Position numbers and translations under genes: made by a program
Assembly (NCBI RefSeq): GCF_018066915.1
Contig: NZ_JAGPVV010000049.1
Location: 1-42,380 of the forward strand
Source of the DNA: Roseovarius sp.
GTDB taxonomy: Bacteria; Pseudomonadota; Alphaproteobacteria; Rhodobacterales; Rhodobacteraceae
DNA length: 42,380 nt
Direction: 5' to 3'
In this document: positions 1 to 9,632 of the stretch, one piece after another
Position numbering within the stretch: position 1 is the stretch's first letter
Layout: every line of letters starts with the position of its first letter
Notes under the pieces: generated by a model
What the model was told of the DNA's origin: nothing
Databases searched by the model: none
What the model saw: the letters and a program-made list of their open reading frames with translations, nothing else

Positions 1-1
1 T

Positions 2-1042
2 GCGTCCTGTGCGACGTCAGACACTCTCGTCGTCGCAGGGGTTGACCAGCGCAGGCATCGCGCCGCGGAGGGCCAGAGTTTGGACCTGACACCAAACCGG
101 AACACCCTGCCGCGCCTCAAGGATTTCGACACCGTGCTGCCGAAAAACCGCCTGTCCTTTACGGCGGGGGGGCCCATGCTGGTCGTGTCCTTTGACAATG
201 CCGTCGCCGCGAAGAGCGCGGCACCGAACCGGCTGCCTTGGGGGCACAAGTTCTTCACCGGCGAGGGACATTCGGTTCTGGGTGTTCTCGCGGGGCAAGC
301 CGACTGGTTCAGAAACCCTGCCCTGCACAAAGAGCTTCTGGCGCTGCGCGACCGGGGCTTTTTCCAACAATTCGAGCAGGTCGTGATGACCGGCACCTCC
401 ATGGGGGGCTTTGGTGCAGCGGCGTTCGCGTCATTGGCTCCCGGCTGTCGCGTCGTCAGCTATACCCCGCAAAGCACCCTGCGCGCCGATCTTGTTCCGT
501 GGGAAACCAATCACGGCAAGGGGCGTCGGCAACGCTGGGATGGTCTTTTCAGCGATGCCGCGGTTGAATCCCGAGAGGCCGCAGAAGTCTATCTCTTTTA
601 CGACCCTTTCAATACCGACGATCGCCGCCACGCCGACCGCTTCACCGGGGCGAATGTCCGGCGGCTGCGCAGCCCCTTTCTTGGGCATGGTCTGCCCGAG
701 GCCTTTGCCGCCATGGGCATTCTCAAGGACATCTTCCGCAAGGCCAGCACCGGCACACTGGAGAACGCATGGTTCGCCACCCAGATGCGCGCGCGCAAGA
801 GCATGCCCAAATACCACAAGGAAATGCTGCGCGCCCTGGCAACGCATCGCCACCTCACGGCGGGGGCCAAGGTCGCACGCCGCGCCTTCGAGACATTCGA
901 CGATCTTTTCTTTGCGCAGCGCGAGGCTCTTTTTACTGCGGCGACGGGCGATATCCTCGCGGCCATGGCCCTTCTTGAAATCGTCGAGAGAGCACATCGC
1001 CTGAGCAAGCGCCAAACCCACGGGGCACCGGACGCCGAGTAG
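2..1042 (+). CDS. Alpha/beta-hydrolase-fold protein, 5' end outside the window
   Basis: The frame is open from base 2, so the true start lies upstream of the window; an in-window start would be the TTG at 80, which has no convincing ribosome binding site. The clearest motif is GTSMGG (bases 391-408), a nucleophile elbow of the G-x-S-x-G type, followed by a small-residue helix and the stretch SYTPQSTL. This suggests a serine-hydrolase-like alpha/beta fold. There is no signal peptide in the visible part. The gene ends 131 bases before the large RTX gene and runs the same way, but nothing links the two functionally. I do not recognise a characterised homologue; the substrate is unknown. The fold is an inference from one motif and its surroundings. 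Confidence 0.6.
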   Translation, partial: ASCATSDTLVVAGVDQRRHRAAEGQSLDLTPNRNTLPRLKDFDTVLPKNRLSFTAGGPMLVVSFDNAVAAKSAAPNRLPWGHKFFTGEGHSVLGVLAGQADWFRNPALHKELLALRDRGFFQQFEQVVMTGTSMGGFGAAAFASLAPGCRVVSYTPQSTLRADLVPWETNHGKGRRQRWDGLFSDAAVESREAAEVYLFYDPFNTDDRRHADRFTGANVRRLRSPFLGHGLPEAFAAMGILKDIFRKASTGTLENAWFATQMRARKSMPKYHKEMLRALATHRHLTAGAKVARRAFETFDDLFFAQREALFTAATGDILAAMALLEIVERAHRLSKRQTHGAPDAE

Positions 1043-1173
1043 CCCCAAGGACCACAGGCCACCCCAAACCGCCCCCGCCTGCGTTACGCGGACGTTACAA
1101 ATCTCTCAAACCCACGTCACAAACGGCCTCTATCGGTGCCGGGTAACATTCCTCAATCTGGGTGGACCCTCCG

Positions 1174-4100
1174 ATGGCCTATACGCTTCAACTTCTGCAT
1201 GCCAACGATCTCGAGGGCGGCGTCGCCGCTCTGGACAACGCGCCGAACTTTGCCGCGATCGTGGACACGCTCGAAGACACGTTCGAGAACACGATCCTGC
1301 TCTCCGCCGGTGACAATTACATCCCCGGCCCGTTCTTTTCGACAGCAGCCGATTTCTCTATGGGGGCCACGCTGACCGCCGCCTATGAACGGTTCTACAC
1401 CGAAGTGCTCGGGCAGGACCTGACCGGCGTCACGCTCGACATCACAGAGGGTCCGGGCCGCGTCGACATCACCATCATGAACATTCTGGGTTTTGACGCC
1501 TCTGCCGTCGGCAACCATGAGTTTGATCCCGGCACCAACGCCTTTGCAGGCATCATCAATGCCGCCGGGGGCAATGGCGAGATCAATTGGGTCGGCGCGC
1601 TTTTCCCCTACCTTTCGTCCAACATCGACTTTTCCGGCGACAGCAGCCTTGGCCGCCTCTTCACCGATGAAATCCTGACCTCGGATCTCTTCGCCGAATC
1701 TCTGGCCGATCTCGCCACGCGCAACATCGGCCCGGCCATCGCCCCCGCCACACTGATCGAAGAAGGCGGCGAGTTGATCGGCGTCGTCGGTGCCACCACT
1801 CAGATCATCGAGACCATTTCCTCGACCGGCGGCACGAACGAAATTTCGGGCGGGGTCAACAACATGGCCGCCCTCGCCGCCGTGATCCAGCCGCAGATCG
1901 ACGCGCTGATCGCTGCGGGTGCCAACAAGATCATCCTCACCTCGCATCTCCAGCAGATTTCGCTGGAAAAGGAATTGGCGGGCCTGCTCGACGGGGTCGA
2001 CATCATCATCGCGGGCGGCTCGAACACGCTTCAGGCCGATGCCAACGACCGCCTGCGTGACGGCGACGACGCCGCCGAAGGCTATCCCTTCCTGACCGAA
2101 GATGCAGGCGGCAATCCCGTAGCCATCGTCTCGACAGATGGCGAATACAGCTATCTGGGTCGCCTTGTGGTCGAATTCGATGACAATGGCGTGCTCATCG
2201 CCTCCTCCATCGACGCCGATGTCTCGGGCACCATTGCCACCGACGAACAGGGCGTGCTGGACGTAACCGGCGCGGGCACGTTGCAAGAGGCGCTCGACGG
2301 CTCGGCCAAGGCCAGCATCGTGCAGGACCTGACCGACGCGGTCCAAGTCATCGTGGACGAGGCCGACGCCATCGCCTTTGGCAACCATGATGTCTTCCTC
2401 GATGGACGCCGCGAGACCGTGCGCACCGAGGAAAGCAACCTTGGCAACCTGACCGCCGATGCCAATCTCGCAGCGGCCCGCGATGCCGATACCACAGTCA
2501 ACGTCTCCTTCAAGAACGGCGGCGGCATTCGCGCCGAAATCGGCTCGGCCAGCAACACCGGCACCGATGCGGGCGACGGCGTGCTGTCGCAACTCGACCT
2601 GCAAAACTCGCTGCGGTTCAACAACGGTCTGGCTGTTGCCACCGTGACCAAAGAAGGCTTCCTCATGCTGCTCGAGCATGGCGTGGCCGACACAGATACC
2701 GCCGCCGGCAACACCCCCGGCCGGTTCTTTCAGATCGGCGGCTTCCGCGTCAGCTTTGACGAGGCGGGCACCGCCCAGGAACTCGTGACCGACGCGAATG
2801 GCGATTACGTGGTCGATCCGGCCACCGACCGCCCGCAGGTGGCCGTGGCAGGCGACCGGGTCAAGACCGTGGCCCTCATCGACCCCGAAACCGGCGATGA
2901 TATCGTGATCTTCCGCGATGGGGCCTTTACCGCTGAGGCCCCCGAGACAATCCGCATGGTCACGCTCGATTTTCTGATGTTGACGAATGGCGATGGCTAT
3001 CCCTTCCAGGAACTGATCTCGGATGTGCAATTCCTGACACCCGATGGGGCCATCACCTCGGACACCGAGGCGGATCGTCTTGGCGAACAGCAGGCCTTGG
3101 GCGATTTCATGTCCGAGAATTTCCCCGACGCCGACAACGCCTTTGCCATGGCCGAAACAGACGTCACCAACGACCTGCGCATCGTGCAACTGGCGCGCAA
3201 CGGCGGCAATGATCGCATCCTGCTCGACGAGACAGACGCCACCCTCGGCACCTCCATCGCGGCAGAACTCCTGAGCGGCGAGACCGAGCTTTTCACCGGC
3301 GGGTCCGAAGTGGTCTCGGTGGACGCAGGCCGCGCCTATGTCACCAACGGCGCGCAGAACCGGATCGACGTGTTCGACGCGGCCACCGGCGCGAAACTGG
3401 GAGAATTCGACCTAGGTCAGGTCACGGGCTTTGCCAGCGTGCAATCGGTCGCGGCCAAGAACGGCCTTGTGGCCGCAGCACTCTCGCTCACACCCGCCGA
3501 GGCCAATGGCGTCGTTGCGATCTTCGATCTGGAGGGCACCCTGCTCAACACCGTCGAGGTGGGTAACCTGCCGGACATGCTGACCTTTACCCCCGATGGC
3601 ACGCGCATTCTCGTGGCCAACGAGGGCGAACCGCTGGACGGGACCGATCCTTTGGGCAGCGTGTCCATCATCGACCTCGCCAATGGCGCGGCCAATGCCA
3701 CCGCCGTAACACTCGATTTCTCGGCCTTTGACGGTCAGGAAGACGCCTTGCGCGAGGCGGGCGTTCTGATCCAGCCGGGCAATTCCGCCTCTCAGGATCT
3801 GGAGCCGGAGTACATCACCGTCCTGCCCGATGGCGTCACCGCATGGGTTTCCCTGCAAGAGGCCAATGCCTACGCGGTCATCGACCTCACAACCAACACC
3901 GTGACCGACATCCGCAGCTTTGGCCTCGTGGATCGCTCGCTGCCGGGCAACGAGATTGACGCCTCCAACCGCGACAATGCGATCAACCTGCAAAACTATG
4001 ACAACCTCTTCGGCATGCGCCAGCCCGACTCGATCACCTCGATCGAAATCGACGGCGAGACTTATATCTTCACCGCCAACGAGGGTGACGCGCGCGATGC

Positions 4101-5445
4101 GACAGAGGCGCGGATCAGCAGCCTCACGCTTGATCCCACCGCCTTCCCCAATGCCGATATCCTGCAGCTGAACGAGAACCTTGGCCGACTCAACGTGCGC
4201 ACTGACTTGGGCGATACCGATGGCGACGGCGATTACGACCAGCTTTTCCACTACGGCTCGCGCTCCTTCACCATCTACAACGCCGCGGGCGAGATCGTGT
4301 TTGACAGCGGGTCGCAGTTCTCGCAGCTCATCGCGGAAATCCGGCCCGAGCTTTTCAATCAGGACGAGGGCGAATTCGACAACCGCTCTGACGACAAAGG
4401 CGTCGAGCCCGAGGCCATCGCCGTGGGCGTGGTCGAAGGCAAACCCTATGTCTTCATCGGCCTCGAGCGTGACAGCGGCATCATGGTGTTCGACATCTCG
4501 GACCCCGCAAACCCGGTGTTCGACAGCTATATCGACAGCGAGGCCAACGGCAATATCAGCCCCGAAACCATCGCCTTCATCCCCGCAGAGCAGAGCGCCA
4601 CGGGCTTTGCCCAGATCGCCATTGCCCATGAGGGCGATGGCAATACCGTGATCTACAATCTCGACAACCTGGGCGTGGACAATTCCGTCGCCGGGCGCAG
4701 CGATGGCGAGGATACGCTGATCGGTTCTGACGGCGATGACAACCTTGGCGCGGGCGCGGGCAACGACCTCGTGAATGGCGGCGCAGGCAATGACAGCCTC
4801 GGCGGTGGCTTTGGCGACGATACGGTCAACGGCGGCGCAGGCAATGACACCATCGGCGGCGGCCTTGGCGACGATCTGGTCAACGGCGGCGCGGACAATG
4901 ACGTGGTGAACGGCGGCGGCGGCAATGACCGGGTGCTGGGCGAGGACGGCAACGACCGCCTCGGTGGCGGTCAGGGCGCGGACACGGTCGAAGGTGGTGC
5001 TGGCGACGACAACCTCGGCGGCGGCGCGGGCACCGACCGGCTCGAGGGCGGCGAGGGCAACGACAGCTTGGGCGGCGGCTTGGGCGACGACGATGTCTTT
5101 GGCGGCGACGGCGATGACTTCCTCGCAGGCGGCGGGCGCGATGACCTGCTCGATGGCGGCACCGGCAATGACACGCTCAACGGCGGCGAGGGCAATGACC
5201 TGATGACCGGCGGCGAGGGCGTGGATACCTTCGTCTTCAACACGCTCACCAGCGGCGAGGCGGACATCATCACCGATTTCGACGTCAGCGCCGAAACCGT
5301 GATCCTGCGCAGCGTCGCCAACTTCGACGCGCTCGACATCACCGATACGGTGGCTGGTGCGGTTGTGACGGTCGACGGCCAGACCATCACCTTCGAGGCA
5401 GTTCTCGCGGCGGACCTCACCGCCGATAACTTCCTCTTTGGCTAA
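1174..5445 (+). CDS. Choice-of-anchor I / 5'-nucleotidase family protein with RTX calcium-binding repeats
   Basis: This is a 1423-residue multidomain protein. An N-terminal calcineurin-like metallophosphoesterase carries LLHANDLEGG, SAGDNYIPG and VGNHEFDPG, the metal-binding motifs of the 5'-nucleotidase family. A 5'-nucleotidase C-terminal domain follows at roughly residues 420-600 (NGGGIRAEIG). From about 700 to 1170 there is a beta-propeller-like region of the choice-of-anchor I or phytase-like esterase kind (TFTPDGTRILVANEGEP). The protein ends with 19 consecutive GGxGxDxUx nonapeptides and a short C-terminal domain. There is no N-terminal signal peptide, as expected for type I secretion through a C-terminal signal; no transporter genes are nearby. 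I chose ATG 1174 over the GTG at 1162 because GGTGG sits 8 bases before it and the family motif starts at once. Likely an extracellular phosphate-releasing enzyme. Confidence 0.88.
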   Translation: MAYTLQLLHANDLEGGVAALDNAPNFAAIVDTLEDTFENTILLSAGDNYIPGPFFSTAADFSMGATLTAAYERFYTEVLGQDLTGVTLDITEGPGRVDITIMNILGFDASAVGNHEFDPGTNAFAGIINAAGGNGEINWVGALFPYLSSNIDFSGDSSLGRLFTDEILTSDLFAESLADLATRNIGPAIAPATLIEEGGELIGVVGATTQIIETISSTGGTNEISGGVNNMAALAAVIQPQIDALIAAGANKIILTSHLQQISLEKELAGLLDGVDIIIAGGSNTLQADANDRLRDGDDAAEGYPFLTEDAGGNPVAIVSTDGEYSYLGRLVVEFDDNGVLIASSIDADVSGTIATDEQGVLDVTGAGTLQEALDGSAKASIVQDLTDAVQVIVDEADAIAFGNHDVFLDGRRETVRTEESNLGNLTADANLAAARDADTTVNVSFKNGGGIRAEIGSASNTGTDAGDGVLSQLDLQNSLRFNNGLAVATVTKEGFLMLLEHGVADTDTAAGNTPGRFFQIGGFRVSFDEAGTAQELVTDANGDYVVDPATDRPQVAVAGDRVKTVALIDPETGDDIVIFRDGAFTAEAPETIRMVTLDFLMLTNGDGYPFQELISDVQFLTPDGAITSDTEADRLGEQQALGDFMSENFPDADNAFAMAETDVTNDLRIVQLARNGGNDRILLDETDATLGTSIAAELLSGETELFTGGSEVVSVDAGRAYVTNGAQNRIDVFDAATGAKLGEFDLGQVTGFASVQSVAAKNGLVAAALSLTPAEANGVVAIFDLEGTLLNTVEVGNLPDMLTFTPDGTRILVANEGEPLDGTDPLGSVSIIDLANGAANATAVTLDFSAFDGQEDALREAGVLIQPGNSASQDLEPEYITVLPDGVTAWVSLQEANAYAVIDLTTNTVTDIRSFGLVDRSLPGNEIDASNRDNAINLQNYDNLFGMRQPDSITSIEIDGETYIFTANEGDARDATEARISSLTLDPTAFPNADILQLNENLGRLNVRTDLGDTDGDGDYDQLFHYGSRSFTIYNAAGEIVFDSGSQFSQLIAEIRPELFNQDEGEFDNRSDDKGVEPEAIAVGVVEGKPYVFIGLERDSGIMVFDISDPANPVFDSYIDSEANGNISPETIAFIPAEQSATGFAQIAIAHEGDGNTVIYNLDNLGVDNSVAGRSDGEDTLIGSDGDDNLGAGAGNDLVNGGAGNDSLGGGFGDDTVNGGAGNDTIGGGLGDDLVNGGADNDVVNGGGGNDRVLGEDGNDRLGGGQGADTVEGGAGDDNLGGGAGTDRLEGGEGNDSLGGGLGDDDVFGGDGDDFLAGGGRDDLLDGGTGNDTLNGGEGNDLMTGGEGVDTFVFNTLTSGEADIITDFDVSAETVILRSVANFDALDITDTVAGAVVTVDGQTITFEAVLAADLTADNFLFG
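4725..5234 (+). repeat. RTX nonapeptide repeat tract (19 units) inside the nucleotidase gene
   Basis: The DNA encodes 19 tandem nine-residue units of the GGxGxDxUx type, starting with GSDGDDNLG and ending with GGEGVDTFV. Most match closely (GGAGNDSLG, GGLGDDLVN, GGEGNDLMT). Such tracts form parallel beta-rolls that fold when calcium is bound outside the cell. Several units are near-identical in DNA (for example the three GGAGND units), so the tract could recombine and change length. Confidence 0.9.
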
Positions 5446-5512
5446 ACATTCGACGGACAGGATATCGGCCAGACTTGGGGCCGGTATCCCTCCGATCATC
5501 TCAGCCACAACA

Positions 5513-5548
5513 AAAAAACGCCCCCAGCATTGCTCCGGGGGCGTTTTC
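5513..5548. terminator. Bidirectional rho-independent terminator
   Basis: An A-run, then ACGCCCCC, a loop, GGGGGCGT and a T-run lie between the convergent RTX gene and lon. The stem is GC-rich with T tracts on both strands, so it can stop transcription from either side. Confidence 0.8.
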
Positions 5549-5577
5549 TATCTGCTTCGAGCGTGGATCTGCGCGCC

Positions 5578-7989
5578 TTAATGCGCCACAGCCCCCCGGC
5601 CCTCTTCGCCGGATTTCAGCGCGGCCTCGGCGGCGGCGGCCTCTTCGGCCTCCTCGTCCCACTCGACCGGCTCGGGGGCCCGCACCAGCGCCAGTTTCAG
5701 CACGTCGCGCACGTGATCGACGGGGATGATCTTGAGCCCCTCTTTCACGTTGTCCGGGATCTCAGCCAGATCCTTTTCGTTCTCACGCGGGATGATCACC
5801 GTCTTAATGCCACCGCGCAGCGCCGCCAGCAGCTTTTCCTTGAGGCCGCCAATGGGCAGCGCATTGCCGCGCAGCGTGACCTCGCCGGTCATGGCGATAT
5901 CCTTGCGGATCGGAATCCCCGTCAGAACCGACACGATGGACGTCACCATCGCAAGGCCAGCAGACGGGCCATCCTTGGGCGTCGCCCCTTCGGGAACGTG
6001 GACGTGAATGTCCCATTTCTCGAACTTGGGCGGCTTGATCCCCAATTCCGGCGCGACCGAACGGACGTAGCTTGACGCCGCATCAATCGATTCCTTCATC
6101 ACATCGCCCAGCTTGCCGGTGGTCTTCATCCGGCCCTTGCCCGGCAGACGCAGCGCCTCGATGTTGAGCAACTCGCCACCGACGGATGTATAGGCCAGAC
6201 CCGTCACAACACCGACCTGATCGCTCTCTTCCGCCAGACCGAACTTGTATTTGCGCACCCCAAGGAAATCATCGAGATTTTCCGGCGTGATCGTGATCGC
6301 CTTGTCCTCTCCCTTGATGATCCGCGTCACAGCCTTGCGCGCCAGCTTGGCAATCTCGCGCTCGAGGTTCCGCACCCCGGCTTCCCGGGTGTAATAGCGG
6401 ATCACATCGGTCAACGCGGCATCGGTCAGGGCGAACTCGCCCTTCTTCAGGCCGTTGTTCTTGACCTGCTTGTCGACCAGATGCTGCTTGGCGATCTCGC
6501 GCTTTTCATCCTCGGTGTAGCCCGCCAGCGGAATGATCTCCATCCGGTCGAGCAGCGGCCCCGGCATGTTATAGCTGTTGGCCGTGGTCAGGAACATCAC
6601 GTTCGAGAGGTCATATTCGACCTCAAGATAGTGATCGACGAATGTCGAGTTCTGCTCGGGATCAAGCACCTCAAGCATCGCCGACGCCGGATCACCCCGG
6701 AAATCCTGCCCCATCTTGTCGATTTCATCGAGCAGGATCAGCGGATTGGTGGTCTTGGCCTTCTTCAACGCCTGAATGATCTTGCCGGGCATGGATCCGA
6801 TATAGGTCCGACGATGACCCCGGATCTCGGATTCGTCGCGCACCCCACCCAGCGAAATCCGGATGAATTCGCGCCCCGTGGCCCGTGCCACAGACTTGCC
6901 AAGGCTGGTCTTGCCCACACCCGGAGGGCCGACAAGGCACATGATCGGGCCTTTCAGCTTTTGGCTGCGCTGCTGCACCGCGAGATACTCAACGATCCGC
7001 TCCTTCACCTTGTCCAGACCATAGTGATCGGCATCCAGCACCTCTTGCGCCTTGTGCAGGTCCTTCTTGGTGCGGCTTTTGACACCCCATGGAATGCTCA
7101 GCATCCAGTCGAGGTAATTGCGCACCACCGTGGCCTCGGCGCTCATCGGGCTCATGCTCTTGAGCTTTTTCAGCTCGGCTTCGGCCTTTTCCTCGGCTTC
7201 CTTGCTCAGCTTCGTCTTGGCGATGCGCTCTTCCAGCTCGGCAATCTCGCCCGCGCCCTCTTCGCCATCGCCCAATTCCTTCTGAATGGCCTTCATCTGC
7301 TCATTCAGGTAATATTCGCGCTGCGTGCGCTCCATCTGGGATTTGACGCGCGTCTTGATCTTCTTCTCGACCTGAAGAACGCTCATCTCGCCCTGCATCA
7401 GGCCATAGACCTTCTCCAGTCGCTCGCTCACGCTCAGCGTCTCGAGCAGTTCCTGCTTGCGGCCGACATCAAGGCCCAGATGACCCGCCACCAGATCGGC
7501 CAGCTTGGCTGGTTCTTCGGATTCGGTGATCGCGGCCAGCGCCTCGTCGGGGATGTTCTTCTTGACCTTGGCATAGCGCGCAAATTCATCCCCCACCGTG
7601 CGCAACAGCGCCGCGATGGTGGTGGCATCGCCGGGGATTTCGCTCAGATACTCGGCCTTGGCCTCGAAAAACTCGGAGTTGGGCAAATAGTCGGTGATCC
7701 GCACCCGCGCCACGCCCTCGACCAGCACCTTGACGGTGCCATCGGGCAGCTTGAGCAGTTGCAGCACATTGGCCAACACGCCCACCCGGTAGATACCGGA
7801 TTCGGCGGGATCGTCATCGGCGGGATCAATCTGGCTCGACAGCAGGATCTGCTTGTCATCGGCCATGACCTCTTCCAGCGCGCGCACCGATTTCTCGCGC
7901 CCCACAAAGAGCGGCACGATCATATGCGGGAACACCACGATATCCCGCAGCGGCAGGACCGGATAAGAGGCGTTGAGGGTGTCTTGCAT
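5578..7989 (-). CDS. lon: Endopeptidase La (Lon protease)
   Basis: This is the ATP-dependent serine protease Lon, 803 residues, close to the usual length. It has an N-terminal substrate-binding LON domain starting at YPVLPLRDIVVFP, a coiled-coil linker, an AAA+ domain with Walker A GPPGVGKT at 354-361, and the C-terminal protease domain. There the catalytic Ser of DGPSAG is residue 676 and the catalytic Lys of GGLKEK is residue 719. Lon degrades misfolded and regulatory proteins in the cytoplasm. The frame extends upstream, but the ATG at 7989 starts exactly at the conserved N terminus and has AGGA about 9 bases before it. The C-terminal tail after the protease domain is Ala/Glu-rich, as in other Rhodobacteraceae. 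A heat-shock-like promoter lies upstream. Confidence 0.97.
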   Translation of the reverse strand: MQDTLNASYPVLPLRDIVVFPHMIVPLFVGREKSVRALEEVMADDKQILLSSQIDPADDDPAESGIYRVGVLANVLQLLKLPDGTVKVLVEGVARVRITDYLPNSEFFEAKAEYLSEIPGDATTIAALLRTVGDEFARYAKVKKNIPDEALAAITESEEPAKLADLVAGHLGLDVGRKQELLETLSVSERLEKVYGLMQGEMSVLQVEKKIKTRVKSQMERTQREYYLNEQMKAIQKELGDGEEGAGEIAELEERIAKTKLSKEAEEKAEAELKKLKSMSPMSAEATVVRNYLDWMLSIPWGVKSRTKKDLHKAQEVLDADHYGLDKVKERIVEYLAVQQRSQKLKGPIMCLVGPPGVGKTSLGKSVARATGREFIRISLGGVRDESEIRGHRRTYIGSMPGKIIQALKKAKTTNPLILLDEIDKMGQDFRGDPASAMLEVLDPEQNSTFVDHYLEVEYDLSNVMFLTTANSYNMPGPLLDRMEIIPLAGYTEDEKREIAKQHLVDKQVKNNGLKKGEFALTDAALTDVIRYYTREAGVRNLEREIAKLARKAVTRIIKGEDKAITITPENLDDFLGVRKYKFGLAEESDQVGVVTGLAYTSVGGELLNIEALRLPGKGRMKTTGKLGDVMKESIDAASSYVRSVAPELGIKPPKFEKWDIHVHVPEGATPKDGPSAGLAMVTSIVSVLTGIPIRKDIAMTGEVTLRGNALPIGGLKEKLLAALRGGIKTVIIPRENEKDLAEIPDNVKEGLKIIPVDHVRDVLKLALVRAPEPVEWDEEAEEAAAAEAALKSGEEGRGAVAH

Positions 7990-8067
7990 GCTCGTATTCC
8001 TGTTCTTGGCAAGAGGGCGCCGGCCCCGCGCGGCGGCAACCACGGCCCTCTCCGTTACGTTAGCCCT

Positions 8068-8096
8068 AACTTGGGGCGCGCCCCGTCAGGTTTCAA
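8068..8096 (-). promoter_or_regulatory. Candidate heat-shock (sigma-32-type) promoter of lon
   Basis: On the minus strand, TTGAAA (8091-8096), a 14-base spacer and CCCCAAGTT (8068-8076) resemble the sigma-32 pattern CTTGAAA-N13-15-CCCCATnT. It lies about 80 bases upstream of the lon start, and Lon is a classic heat-shock gene. The spacer and -10 overlap a perfect 12-base palindrome, GGGGCGCGCCCC (8073-8084). Found by eye; not tested. Confidence 0.45.
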
Positions 8097-8175
8097 CAGA
8101 TTCGGCAAACATTGCCCGCAGATCAGGTCGGGCACAAGGGCACAGTGCGCCCCGATGCCCGCTTTCCCGCCGTCC

Positions 8176-9492
8176 TCAGGCCGCCAGACCGCGATCCCGC
8201 AACAGCGACGTCACCGCGTCCTGCACACGCTCGAGCGCGGCACTCACCTCGTCATGGAACCGGTCCAACTGCCCAAGGATGGATTGCAGCCCCGACAGAC
8301 GCTCGCGCAGGATACCCGCCTCGACGCGCAGCACGACCCGCACCATCGCCAGCCCCGTGACCATACGCCGGATCATTTCGGCATCCGCCGAAAGCTGCCG
8401 CACCGCCCGAAAGCCGTCCTGCATGGCGCGATCCGCCTCTTGCCGATAGCGATCCCGCAACGCGGCAACCACATCCATTTCGGCACCTGCGCCCTCATGG
8501 TCGCCGCGCGCCGCCTCCTTGGCAAAGAACGCGACCATTTCTTCCATGAGATCGGCCACCGCGATCATGAACACCGACCGCGCCTCGTCACTCACATCCC
8601 AGGTGCCGTGATCGTTGCGCAGGGTCTGGATCACACGCGGATGATTGCGGATATCGCGCATCATCAATTCGTAATTCTTGGCAATCTCGTTGATCGGCCC
8701 GCGGTCAGAGCGCAGCTTGCAGGCTTGGATCTTCATGTTGGTGGTGATCAGTTCGGCCTCTTTGAGGTTGACGCAGAGCACGCGCAATTCCTGCTCGATC
8801 TCGCGCTTGACATCAAAGAGATGCCCCGACGCGGCCAGTGCGGGCGTGACCGACCGCTTGCGCGACGCATCGCGCGACGCATGTTCCCGGCGCAACGCCT
8901 CGATCTGAAAGACGCCGTAATTGGCAAATCCCGCGGCAATCAGATCGGACTCGATGGCCTTGGCGCTCTGCTCGGGCGTCATCCCCTGCCCGCGCTCACG
9001 CTCAAGCGCGCGGGCATAAACCTCTTTTACCGTGGCAAAAAGCGGGCTCGTCGGCTTGAGCCGCACCGAGAGATATCCCCCGTCAACCGGCGAGACCACG
9101 GCAAAGACCCAGTAAAACCGCCCGTCCCTCGCCCGGTTCTTGACATAGGCCCCGACCGAATGACCGCGCTTCAACCCCTCCCACATCAACCAGAACACAC
9201 CCTTGGGCATGTCGGGATGCCGCACCAGCTTGTGCGGCGCCCCGGCCATATCCTCGGCCCCATAGCCTGCAACGCGCAGGAACACAGGGTTAAAGGCCCG
9301 GATCACCCCGCGCGTATCGGTGCGCGAAAAGAACAACTCATCAAGTCCAAAGGGAACTTCTTGATCTACCAAAATCGCATCGGCCCGCAGACCGGATTTG
9401 GGGGCGCTTGCGTGCATATCCACCTCGTGCAGCATCGTTTCATGGTCCGAAAGCTCAGACATCACGGCCTGCGCTTTGGTATCAACGGTCAT
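8176..9492 (-). CDS. PAS domain-containing protein (Aer-like sensor without a chemoreceptor signalling domain)
   Basis: The protein has 438 residues. Near the N terminus is one PAS domain of the Aer type: RADAILVDQEVPF, then FNPVFLRVAGY, RHPDMPKGVFWLMW, VKNRARDG and YWVFAVVSP. Such domains in Aer bind FAD and report redox or oxygen state. The rest, about 280 residues, is largely helical and ends in heptad-like sequence (LSGLQSILGQLDRFHDEVSA). There is no transmembrane segment, no HAMP domain and no chemoreceptor hairpin, so it may be cytoplasmic and act through partner proteins. The start at ATG 9492 has AAGG 4-5 bases before it; the frame remains open further upstream, but that part looks non-coding. 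The ligand and partner are unknown. Confidence 0.8.
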   Translation of the reverse strand: MTVDTKAQAVMSELSDHETMLHEVDMHASAPKSGLRADAILVDQEVPFGLDELFFSRTDTRGVIRAFNPVFLRVAGYGAEDMAGAPHKLVRHPDMPKGVFWLMWEGLKRGHSVGAYVKNRARDGRFYWVFAVVSPVDGGYLSVRLKPTSPLFATVKEVYARALERERGQGMTPEQSAKAIESDLIAAGFANYGVFQIEALRREHASRDASRKRSVTPALAASGHLFDVKREIEQELRVLCVNLKEAELITTNMKIQACKLRSDRGPINEIAKNYELMMRDIRNHPRVIQTLRNDHGTWDVSDEARSVFMIAVADLMEEMVAFFAKEAARGDHEGAGAEMDVVAALRDRYRQEADRAMQDGFRAVRQLSADAEMIRRMVTGLAMVRVVLRVEAGILRERLSGLQSILGQLDRFHDEVSAALERVQDAVTSLLRDRGLAA

Positions 9493-9632
9493 GCGCCTTA
9501 CAACTTTAGGGCCAGTGCGACGCTGAATACCCTGCGCCGCCCACGTCCCCTTGTCCCAAGTGACATGCCACACGACTGCATTTTTCGGGCCAACTCTGCG
9601 CGCGACCCATGGGACCGCGCGCAGAGATCATG

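Noticed and set aside
1153-3189. Long open frame on the minus strand opposite the RTX nucleotidase gene (678 codons), and a second at 3412-5508
   Set aside because: They are shadows of a GC-rich, codon-biased gene on the other strand; the translations are rich in Gly/His/Asp/Val without motifs, while the plus frame has clear domains.
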